Assembly (NCBI RefSeq): GCF_001687105.1
Contig: NZ_CP014595.1
Span: 2,838,171-2,902,170 of the forward strand
DNA from: Salipiger sp. CCB-MM3
GTDB lineage: Bacteria; Pseudomonadota; Alphaproteobacteria; Rhodobacterales; Rhodobacteraceae
Length of the DNA stretch: 64,000 bases
Direction: 5' to 3'
Under the pieces are notes generated by a model, which worked only from the letters and a program-made list of their open reading frames with translations, had not been told where the DNA came from and did not search any database. Position numbers and translations under genes: made by a program. Each line of letters begins with the position of its first letter. Position 1 is the first letter of the stretch. This document shows, piece after piece, positions 48,376 through 55,915 of this stretch.

Positions 48376-49485
48376 GTGGCGGTGTTCATCGGATCGGAGA
48401 TCTATCGCGGCTCGCGCTATGGCGCGCTGCATCCGCTGTCGATCGAGCGGGTGCCGGCGGTGATCGATCTGTGCCGTGCCATGGGCTGGCTGCCGGCGCG
48501 GGAGTGGCGGGACTCGCCGCGCGCCAAGCCGGCCGCGCTGACCGATTTTCATGCGCCGGACTATGTGGCGGCGCTGCAGGCGGCGGAGGCGGCGGGGGCG
48601 GTCTCGGATCAGACCCGCGACCGGCACGGGCTGGGCACGCTGTCGAACCCGATCTTTCCCGAGATGTACCGGCGCCCGGCAACGGCTGTGGGCGGCGGGC
48701 TGTTGGCGGCGGAGATCGTCGCGGCGGAGGGCGGCGCGGTGTTCAACCCCGGCGGCGGCACGCATCACGCGCTGGCCGACCGTGCCAGCGGCTTTTGCTT
48801 TCTCAACGAGCCGGTGCTGACCATCCGCCATCTGCTGCGGCTGGGGATGCGGCGCGTGGCCTATGTGGACATCGACGCGCATCACGGCGACGGGGTGGAG
48901 ATCGCCTTTGACGGCTCCGAGCAGGTGCGGGTGATTTCCGTGCATGAGGCGCGGCGCTGGCCCTTCACCGGCGCGCTGGAGGATCGAGCCGGGGGCGCGG
49001 CGTTCAATCTGCCGGTGCCGCGGGAGTTCAACGACAGCGAATTCGCCCATGTGCTGCAAGAGATGATCCTGCCGGCGGTGGCAGAGTTCCGGCCCGACGC
49101 GATCTTTTTGCAATGCGGCGCCGATGCGGTGCTGGAGGATCCGCTGGCGCGGCTGGCGCTGTCGAACAATGCCCATGCCTCGGCGGTGCGGGAATTGCGC
49201 GCGCTGGCGCCGCGGATGATCGTCTCGGGCGGCGGCGGCTATAATCCCTGGACGGTGGCGCGCTGCTGGTCGCTGGTCTGGGCCACGCTCTCGGGCCGCG
49301 AGATGCCGGAGCATCTGCCCGCCGGGGCGCTGGGGGTGCTGGGGCGGCAGGTCTGGGCGCGGCGCGGGCGTCCCTCGGAGGCGCTGCTGACCACGCTGCG
49401 CGACGCGCCGCGCGAGGGGCAGGTGCGGGATGAGATCCGCAGCAGTGTCGCGGCGCTGCGGGCACGTCTAAGGGCTGAGGTCTGA
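48376..49485 (+). CDS. histone deacetylase family protein (acetoin utilization AcuC-like)
   Basis: 369 aa from a GTG at 48376, preceded by AGGAAGGG. Deacetylase motifs are complete: FNPGGGTHHALADRASGFC, YVDIDAHHGDGVEIAF (catalytic His-Asp and zinc ligands), LQCGADAVLEDPLARLALSN and SGGGGYNPWTVARCW. A zinc-dependent hydrolase of N-acetyl or other acyl amides; substrate unknown (acetyl-CoA synthetase control or polyamine-type). Some 100 residues upstream in frame come from the preceding gene and repeat and are not included. Confidence 0.88.
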   Translation: MAVFIGSEIYRGSRYGALHPLSIERVPAVIDLCRAMGWLPAREWRDSPRAKPAALTDFHAPDYVAALQAAEAAGAVSDQTRDRHGLGTLSNPIFPEMYRRPATAVGGGLLAAEIVAAEGGAVFNPGGGTHHALADRASGFCFLNEPVLTIRHLLRLGMRRVAYVDIDAHHGDGVEIAFDGSEQVRVISVHEARRWPFTGALEDRAGGAAFNLPVPREFNDSEFAHVLQEMILPAVAEFRPDAIFLQCGADAVLEDPLARLALSNNAHASAVRELRALAPRMIVSGGGGYNPWTVARCWSLVWATLSGREMPEHLPAGALGVLGRQVWARRGRPSEALLTTLRDAPREGQVRDEIRSSVAALRARLRAEV

Positions 49486-49535
49486 GGCCAGTGGGCCGTG
49501 GACTTAGGACCGTGATCTAGGCTGGGCGGGGGGGA

Positions 49536-49609
49536 TGGAGCGGGTAACGGGAATCGAACCCGTAACTTAAGCTTGGGAAGCTCGCGTGATACCTTTTCAC
49601 CATACCCGC
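49536..49609 (-). tRNA. tRNA-Gly(CCC)
   Basis: 74 nt with encoded CCA. Acceptor GCGGGTA/TACCCGC, D-arm GTGAAAAGGTATCAC, anticodon loop TTCCCAA (anticodon CCC), T-arm ACGGGTTCGATTCCCGT. The anticodon stem closes with a weak G-U and one mismatch, as often seen in this isoacceptor. Confidence 0.95.
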
Positions 49610-49737
49610 GCTCTGGAGTGCTGATCTACTGGCGGCGCGGGCTGGCGTCAAGCGGCTGCGTCGCGGAAATTGCGCCCCACGCGGCTGTGAACAGGCGTTG
49701 GCTTGCCGCAGCGCCCATGACGCGCAAACTTTGTTTC

Positions 49738-50733
49738 ATGAGCCAATCCTCCGCCGTCTCCCGCCGCGCTTTCCTTGCCACCTCCGCAGCCGCGCTTGGC
49801 CTGCCGCTGGCCGCGCCCGCGCTGGCGCAGAGCCGCGCTTGGGCGGGGCGGGCCGAGGGGCTTGATCAACTGCACGCGCTGCTGGTCTGGCGTGGCGGCG
49901 CGGCGCTTTATGAAGAGGCGTTTCGCGGGCCGGGACTGGACCGGATCGCCAACGTCAAATCGGTGTCGAAAACGCTGGTGGCGCTGCTGACCGGCATTGC
50001 CATCGAGCAAGGCGAGATCGGCGGCGTTGAGGCGCCGGTGCTGCCGCTTCTGGGACGCGCGCCGACCGGCGACAGCCGCGATGATCTGACAGTGGGCGAT
50101 CTGCTGTCGATGCGCGGCGGGCTGGTGCGCACCTCCGGGGCGTCTTACGGCGCATGGGTGGCCAGCGACAATTGGCTCGACAGCGCGCTGCAGCTGGACC
50201 CGCAGGCGCGGCCGGGCGGGCGGTTCATCTATTCCACGGGGGGCTGGCACGTCCTGGGCGCGGCGCTGAGCGCGGCCACGGGCGAAAGCCTGCTGAGCCT
50301 TGCGCGCAGCGGGCTGGGCGATCCCTTGGGGATCGACGTGGCGCCTTGGGTGCGCGATCCGCAGGGGCGCTATCTGGGCGGCAACGACATGGGGCTGACC
50401 CCGCGCGGCCTGCTTCGGATCGGCGAGATGGTGCGGCAGAACGGCGGGTGGCAGGGGCGGCAGGTGGTGCCGCAGCGGTGGATTGAGACCTCGTGGCAGC
50501 CGCGCGCGCGCTCACCGTTCTCGGGCGATCAATACGGCTATGGCTGGTTCCTGACGCGGTTCGACGGCGCGCAGGCGGCCTATGCGCGGGGATACGGCGG
50601 GCAGATGCTGGTGGTGGTGCCGGAGCGCGAGATGGTGATCGCGATCACCTCGGACCCGATGCGCCCGGCGCGCTCGGGGGGCTATTTCGGCGATTTGCGC
50701 GGCCTCGTGGATCAGATCGTCTCAGACGCCTGA
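49738..50733 (+). CDS. exported serine hydrolase, beta-lactamase class C-like
   Basis: 331 aa. Twin-arginine type leader (SRRAFLATSAAALGLPLAAP) with cleavage after ALA. The class C fold shows the SxxK motif SVSK (75-78), a YSTGGWHVLG segment and GYGGQMLVVVPEREMVIAIT near the C-terminus (HTG-like box replaced by GYGG). Probably a periplasmic esterase, peptidase or beta-lactamase-like enzyme. A second ATG at 49717 would add seven residues before the Tat leader. Its 3' end overlaps the convergent RACo-like gene by 22 bases. Confidence 0.82.
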   Translation: MSQSSAVSRRAFLATSAAALGLPLAAPALAQSRAWAGRAEGLDQLHALLVWRGGAALYEEAFRGPGLDRIANVKSVSKTLVALLTGIAIEQGEIGGVEAPVLPLLGRAPTGDSRDDLTVGDLLSMRGGLVRTSGASYGAWVASDNWLDSALQLDPQARPGGRFIYSTGGWHVLGAALSAATGESLLSLARSGLGDPLGIDVAPWVRDPQGRYLGGNDMGLTPRGLLRIGEMVRQNGGWQGRQVVPQRWIETSWQPRARSPFSGDQYGYGWFLTRFDGAQAAYARGYGGQMLVVVPEREMVIAITSDPMRPARSGGYFGDLRGLVDQIVSDA

Positions 50734-52790
50734 CCCCGGCCGCGCCGCCGCCGTCCGCCGCTGTCGCCCGCGTTGAACTGCGGCTCGGGCAGGGGCGCAA
50801 CCTGGCGCAGATGGGCGAAGGGCGCCTCGGCATGGGGCAGCGCGCTGGCGGCGACGAAATGCTCCTGAAAGCGCGGCTCCACGGCGGTTTCCACCTTGGT
50901 GATCTGGTGCACCTGCGCCTCGATCCGGCGCCGCGCGGCAAGGCTGCAGAGCGCGATGCGCGCGCCGGTGCCCGCAGCGTTTCCGGCAGAGGAGACCCTT
51001 TCGGGCGGCACATCGGGGATCATCCCCAGCACCAGCGCGTGCAGCGGTGAGATATGCGCGCCGAAGGCCCCGGCGAGCACCACGCGATCGACCTCATCCA
51101 CCCCCATCTCATCCATCAGCAGCCGCGCCCCGGCGTAGAGCGCCGCCTTGGCCAGTTGGATGGCGCGGATGTCGGCTTGGGTCACGAGGATGCGCGGCCC
51201 GACCGAGGCGCTGGCGTCATGCAGCAGATAGCCATGGGTGCGCCCCTCGGGGATCATCCGGGCGCTGCCGGTCTGCGCCGCCGAGCCGATCAGCCCGCGC
51301 GCATCCACCAGCCCGGCCATGCGCATCTCGGCCACGGCCTCGATGATGCCAGAGCCGCAGATGCCGGTGACGCCTCTGCCTGCGGTGGCTTCGGCAAAGC
51401 CGTCCTCGTTGGACCAGAGCGGGCAGCCGATCACCCGAAAGCGCGGCTCCTTGGTGGCCGGGTCGATGCGCACCGCCTCGATGGCGCCGGGGGCGGCGCG
51501 CTGCCCGGCGCTGATCTGCGCGCCCTCGAACGCGGGGCCGGTGGGCGAGGAGCAGGCGAGCACGCGGCTGCGGTTGCCGAGCAGGATCTCGGCGTTGGTG
51601 CCCACATCGACGATCAGCACCAGATCGTCGGACGCGCCCGGATCCTCGGCCAGCGCCACGGCGGCGGCATCGGCGCCCACATGGCCGGCGATCAGCGGCA
51701 GCAGATAGACGCGCGCGCCCTCGGGCAGCGTGGCAAGGCCCAGATCGCGCGCGCCAAGATCGAGCGCCGACGAGGTGGCGAGGGCGAAGGGCGCCTGTCC
51801 CAGCGGCGTTGGGTCGAGGCCGAGCAGCAGGTGGTGCATCACCGGGTTGCCGACGATGGTCATGTCGAGCAGGCGATCCGGCGGGATGCCCGCCTCGGTG
51901 GTCAACTCGCCCGCCAGTGCGGCCAGAGCCTCGCGCACGGCGGCGGTCATCTGCGCCGCGCCGCCGGGGTTCATCATGGCATAAGAGACGCGCGACATCA
52001 GATCCTCGCCAAAGCGGATCTGCGGGTTCATGCGGCCCGCCGAGGCCACGACCTCTCCGCTGCGCAGCGAGACCAGATGCGCGGCGATGGTGGTCGAGCC
52101 GAGATCCACCGCCAGACCGTAGGCATCGCCGTCCAGCAGTCCGGGCCATGCGGCGACGATCTGCGGCGGCTGGTCCACATGAGTGTGGTGCAGGGCGACG
52201 GTGATCTTGCCGCTGCCGTCCTGCAGCGCTTGGCTCAGCGTCCTCAGCACCGGCAGCGCGGGGCGGGCGCCGGAGATGCGCCACTGCGCCTCCAGCGCCT
52301 CGGCGGTCCGCTCGGCATCGCCGCTGGGGGCGTGCATGTCGGCGGGGGTGACCTCGATGAAATGCAGGCGGATCGCCGGGTCCATCTCCACCGCGCGGGC
52401 GCTGGCGGATTTGCGGATCACCTGCCGGTGCAACTGGCTTTCGGGCGGCACATCGATCACCACGTCCGACAGGATCTGCGCCTGACAGCCAAGGCGGCGC
52501 CCCTCGGGCAGGCCGCGCTTGTCGGCATAGCGCTGCTCGGTGGCGTTCCACGCCGAGAGCGCATCCGGGTTGGAGGTGATCCCATGTTTGGCGAACTGCC
52601 CGAAGGCGGGCGCGACCTGACATTTCGAGCAGATGCCCCGGCCGCCGCAGACGCTGTCGAGATCAACGCCCAACCGGCGCGCGGCGTCGAGCACCGGGGT
52701 GCCGGTGGGCACGCGGCCGCGTTTGCCCGACGGGGTGAAGACAACGAGCGGGTCTTTGGCGCTTGCGGCGGGAGCCTTGTCTTGGGTCAT
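50712..52790 (-). CDS. RACo-like corrinoid-activation protein (2Fe-2S ferredoxin plus ASKHA domain, DUF4445)
   Basis: 692 aa. N-terminal 2Fe-2S ferredoxin with DSVCGGRGICSKCQV (Cys48, 54, 57, and a later Cys in GRRLGCQAQI), then an ASKHA ATPase domain from about residue 240 (AVDLGSTTIAAHLVSLRSGE, LIVDVGTNAEILLGNRSRV, GSGIIEAVAEM). RACo/RamA proteins reduce the inactive Co(II) form of corrinoid methyltransfer proteins at the cost of ATP. No corrinoid protein or methyltransferase gene is in the window. Overlaps the serine hydrolase gene tail to tail. Confidence 0.88.
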   Translation of the reverse strand: MTQDKAPAASAKDPLVVFTPSGKRGRVPTGTPVLDAARRLGVDLDSVCGGRGICSKCQVAPAFGQFAKHGITSNPDALSAWNATEQRYADKRGLPEGRRLGCQAQILSDVVIDVPPESQLHRQVIRKSASARAVEMDPAIRLHFIEVTPADMHAPSGDAERTAEALEAQWRISGARPALPVLRTLSQALQDGSGKITVALHHTHVDQPPQIVAAWPGLLDGDAYGLAVDLGSTTIAAHLVSLRSGEVVASAGRMNPQIRFGEDLMSRVSYAMMNPGGAAQMTAAVREALAALAGELTTEAGIPPDRLLDMTIVGNPVMHHLLLGLDPTPLGQAPFALATSSALDLGARDLGLATLPEGARVYLLPLIAGHVGADAAAVALAEDPGASDDLVLIVDVGTNAEILLGNRSRVLACSSPTGPAFEGAQISAGQRAAPGAIEAVRIDPATKEPRFRVIGCPLWSNEDGFAEATAGRGVTGICGSGIIEAVAEMRMAGLVDARGLIGSAAQTGSARMIPEGRTHGYLLHDASASVGPRILVTQADIRAIQLAKAALYAGARLLMDEMGVDEVDRVVLAGAFGAHISPLHALVLGMIPDVPPERVSSAGNAAGTGARIALCSLAARRRIEAQVHQITKVETAVEPRFQEHFVAASALPHAEAPFAHLRQVAPLPEPQFNAGDSGGRRRRGRGQASETI

Positions 52791-52885
52791 GCCCTCAGTC
52801 TGTGCGGCGCGGGGCAGGCAGGGTTGCCGGAAAACGCCGCCTCAAAGCCCGCGGGCGGCACGGGGCGCGCGGGGTCCGCCTGAGG

Positions 52886-53875
52886 TCAGCCCTCGGGCGT
52901 GGCCCCCTCGGCGCGCAGCGCCTCGAGTCGGCGGCGGAAGCGCGGGGCGTTGATCCGCTCGGTGACATTGGCGCAAAGCCATTCGGCCAGCAGCGGACGG
53001 TTCTCGGCATCCAGCCGGCTGAGTAGACGCCGCAGATAGGGGATATGGCCGCGCCGCTTGCGCAGCAGCCGCGCCATCTCGGCGGTGTCGAGCCGGTCCT
53101 CGGCGGCGGCGGAAAGGATCGGGTGGATCAGGTCAAGCTCCAGCAGATCGCCCTGCAGCGCGTCGCCCATATAGGGCAGGCGGAAGCGGGTGACATTGCG
53201 CCGCTCGAACAGCGCCGCATGCATGGCGTCCATCCGCTGCTGCGGATCGTAGAGCACATAGCCCGCCTGCGCGGCGTCCAGCATGTCGGGCGCGTAGCCG
53301 AAGCGCGAGGTGAAATCGACGCGGCGCATTTCGGGGAAGCGATCGTCCCATTCGGCGACGCGCGGATCGAGCGTGGCCTGCGGCTGCAGCAGCACCACGC
53401 GCGCCCCGGGCGCGGCCACGGAATAGGCGGCGGCGGCATAGCCGCAGGGACCGGCGCCGTAGAAGATCACCTTGTCGAACTCGTCGAAGAAGCCGTCGTC
53501 GAGCAACTGGTCGAAGAAGCGCGTCACCTCTTCGTCGCGAAACCATGTGTCGGCGGTGCAGATCACCGACAGGTTCGACCAGCCCTCGATCGCCTGCATC
53601 TCCCAGCCCAGCGGCGTGGCGGTCTGGCTGTAGGCGGAGATGCCGGGCATGCTCTCGAAGGTAACCAGCAGCGTGTCGCCATCCTCGACGAAAATCGCGT
53701 GATGCCGCTTGCCCAGCGGTTCGGCAAAGCCATGCTCTTCGCCAAGCTTCGAGATCTCGGCGATCCAATCCGCGCGGGTGAACGCACTGAGATCGACATC
53801 CGTGAGGTCGAGCTCATCGTCGAATGCGGGCCGGTCGAGGGGCTGTTCCGCGCTGTCCTTCATGATATCTGCCAT
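52886..53875 (-). CDS. alpha/beta-hydrolase-like protein without nucleophile, hypothetical
   Basis: 329 aa. The centre KVIFYGAGPCGYAAAAYS fits the nucleophile elbow of alpha/beta hydrolases (usual form YG-x-S-x-GGYAA) but the serine position is glycine. It continues VVLLQPQATLDPRVAEWDDR and has a long N-terminal part (DWIAEISKLGEEHGFAEPLG, TPLGWEMQAIEGWSNLSVIC). From memory, relatives in Rhodobacteraceae have been named phosphoadenosine phosphosulfate reductase, which I cannot support from motifs. Start at 53875; 12 bases inside lies another ATG. 95 bases upstream of the RACo-like gene. Confidence 0.7.
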   Translation of the reverse strand: MADIMKDSAEQPLDRPAFDDELDLTDVDLSAFTRADWIAEISKLGEEHGFAEPLGKRHHAIFVEDGDTLLVTFESMPGISAYSQTATPLGWEMQAIEGWSNLSVICTADTWFRDEEVTRFFDQLLDDGFFDEFDKVIFYGAGPCGYAAAAYSVAAPGARVVLLQPQATLDPRVAEWDDRFPEMRRVDFTSRFGYAPDMLDAAQAGYVLYDPQQRMDAMHAALFERRNVTRFRLPYMGDALQGDLLELDLIHPILSAAAEDRLDTAEMARLLRKRRGHIPYLRRLLSRLDAENRPLLAEWLCANVTERINAPRFRRRLEALRAEGATPEG

Positions 53876-54107
53876 TGTCCTGTCGCTTCCGGCACCGTTC
53901 CGCAAAACACTCACTGTCGTACCCTTCTCACCTGCCAGCGCATCCTCTGTGCGTTCCCTTCAGGCCCGTCAGGGCGAAGGGCAGAACGGCGGCAGGCAAG
54001 CGATGGAGGCAAGGAACGGAACGTGCCCGGTATCCTTTGCAGCCTGAGCGCCGAATGGGGCGGAACTGTGTGGCTTTATAGGTAATATGGCGGTGTTACG
54101 GCGGCAA

Positions 54108-54128
54108 TGAAAAACTGCCTTCGGCAGC
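54108..54128 (-). terminator. terminator of the glycan cluster
   Basis: Minus strand CTGCCGAAGGCAGTTTTT: a five-base stem with GAA loop and five T, 28 bases after the last gene of the cluster. Confidence 0.75.
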
Positions 54129-54155
54129 GCGGGCGGGGCCGTGGCGGAAGGGGCC

Positions 54156-55217
54156 TCAGTCCTCCTCGCCAAGCCGCGCACGGGTCGCCGCAGCGATCAG
54201 CGGGCGCGCGAGTTCCGGGCTCAGCGGGCGCGAGGGCGGGGTCATCATCAGGCGGCCCATGAGCGCGCGGAAGGGCTCTTCGGCCATCAGCTCGGAAAAC
54301 CGCGTCTGGCGCCAGCGCACCGCCTGCGCATGCAGATCGGCCAATTGCGGGTCGGCGGCGAGGTCGGCGCGGCGCGCCGCTGATGGTGCGGCCAGCGCGG
54401 CGATGCTGAGGTCTTCGTCGGTGTTGAAATTGCGCTCGCACCAATAATCGAGCCCGAGCATGTGATCGCTGTGCACCGCGCGGCCCCGGTCGGCCTTCAG
54501 CACATAGCTCTCCATTGCGCCGAGCGGGTAGTGGTTGAGCTGCGCCAGCCGGTAGTTCGAGCGCCCGTAGTTCGAAAAGATGCGCCGGGTGTGGAACTGC
54601 GCGTCAAGTTCGCGCCCTTCGCCATCGAACCAGCGCGCCGCACCGAGCTTTGCCGGATCGGGGTTGCGCGGACGGTGCACGCCCAGCTTCCGATAGGTGC
54701 CATCGTTCCGGTAGAGCGTCTTGAACATCGCCGAGCGCCACGGCCAGAACATCCGCACCGGCGCGGCGCGGGTGAACTGCTGCGGCACCGGCACATCCGT
54801 GTAGCGCAGCACCCCGGCGTTGCCGAACAGCCGCCAGGTGAGCGGGATCGCCGTCGCCTCGGGCAGCGCCGCGATGAGCGCGGGCAGGGTGTGATCGCCG
54901 GTATGGACGTTGACGAACTCATCGACGTCGAGCGCCAGCAGCCAGTCGGCCTGCTGCACGGCGGGGGCCTTGTCGGCCAGTTTCAGGCCGGTGAACTGGA
55001 TGCCGCCCTTGTCATAGGGGCCGTCGTTGCGGATGTGGGTCAGCGGCGCGACCTCGGCCAGACGGTCCAGCATCGCGTCGGTGCCATCCTGACAATCGTT
55101 GCTGAGCGCGACCACATGGCTGATCCCGGCGGCGTAATGATGCGCCAGCCAGTCGAGCAGGAAGGCCGCCTCGTTGCGCAGGCAGACAACCGCAGTGATC
55201 GTCGGACCCGTCCTCAC
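54156..55217 (-). CDS. glycosyltransferase family 2/92-like protein
   Basis: 353 aa from a GTG at 55217 that overlaps the stop of the FkbM gene (GGTGA). It has TAVVCLRNEAAFLLDWLAHH at the N-terminus, SNDCQDGTDAMLDRL, and the metal motif LALDVDEFVNVHTG, which are the marks of the DUF23/GT92-like branch. No membrane segment. It should add a sugar to a surface glycan or lipid. Two further genes of the cluster (58902 and the C-terminal half of 55916) encode the same domain. Confidence 0.82.
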   Translation of the reverse strand: MRTGPTITAVVCLRNEAAFLLDWLAHHYAAGISHVVALSNDCQDGTDAMLDRLAEVAPLTHIRNDGPYDKGGIQFTGLKLADKAPAVQQADWLLALDVDEFVNVHTGDHTLPALIAALPEATAIPLTWRLFGNAGVLRYTDVPVPQQFTRAAPVRMFWPWRSAMFKTLYRNDGTYRKLGVHRPRNPDPAKLGAARWFDGEGRELDAQFHTRRIFSNYGRSNYRLAQLNHYPLGAMESYVLKADRGRAVHSDHMLGLDYWCERNFNTDEDLSIAALAAPSAARRADLAADPQLADLHAQAVRWRQTRFSELMAEEPFRALMGRLMMTPPSRPLSPELARPLIAAATRARLGEED

Positions 55218-55912
55218 CAGCCGCGCCGAAAGGTGACCACCTTCGCCTCCGACGCCTTGGGGAAATAGGTGAGCCCGGCGCGCTGCATGGCGTCGAACAC
55301 CGCCTGCACGCCGCGCTGGCCGATCCACTGCGGGTGCAGTTCGATCACCGCCACGCGCAGGCACGACCAGTCGCCTGCGGGCAGCAGTTCGGCCTCGGCG
55401 CCCTCGATATCGCAGACCAGCACGTCCGGCGCGGTCTCGGCGAGTACCTCGGGCATACTGTGGCGCGGCACGGGCACGGTCTCGGTGATGCTGTCCGGAT
55501 CGCTCTCGCGGTCCATCGAGGAGGCGAGGAAGTTGCGCCGCACATAAAAGGGCACTGGATCACCGCCGTCTGGCGAGAGCAGCGCATTGCGCAGATCGAC
55601 ATTGGTGACGCCATTGGCGGCGTGGACCTGCCGGATATAGGGGATGAGCGCCGGGTTGGCCTCATAGCTGGTGACGCTGGCCACCTTGCGCCGCACCGAC
55701 AGCAGCGTCGACATATAGCCGATGCCGCCGCCCAGTTCGAGCACCCGGTCGCCTTCGTGCACCACGCGGCTCACGGCGTCGCATTCCTTGCGCTCATAGG
55801 TCTCGCCCTTGATCGCGCCGCGCACGCGCCCGGTGGTCAGCTGCGGATGCTTGGGGATACGCAGCCCGCGCGAGTGCAGATAGGGGTCGCGCGGCGGTTT
55901 GGCCGTGTCCAT
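55214..55912 (-). CDS. FkbM family methyltransferase
   Basis: 232 aa. SAM-binding motif GDRVLELGGGIGYMSTLLS (about residues 54-72), ASVTSYEANPALIPYIRQVH, and DVLVCDIEGAEAELLPAGDW, all family features. FkbM enzymes put O-methyl groups on sugars or polyketides. Context of glycosyltransferases suggests methylation of a glycan. Starts three bases after the stop of the 784-residue gene. Confidence 0.85.
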   Translation of the reverse strand: MDTAKPPRDPYLHSRGLRIPKHPQLTTGRVRGAIKGETYERKECDAVSRVVHEGDRVLELGGGIGYMSTLLSVRRKVASVTSYEANPALIPYIRQVHAANGVTNVDLRNALLSPDGGDPVPFYVRRNFLASSMDRESDPDSITETVPVPRHSMPEVLAETAPDVLVCDIEGAEAELLPAGDWSCLRVAVIELHPQWIGQRGVQAVFDAMQRAGLTYFPKASEAKVVTFRRGW

Positions 55913-55915
55913 CGC

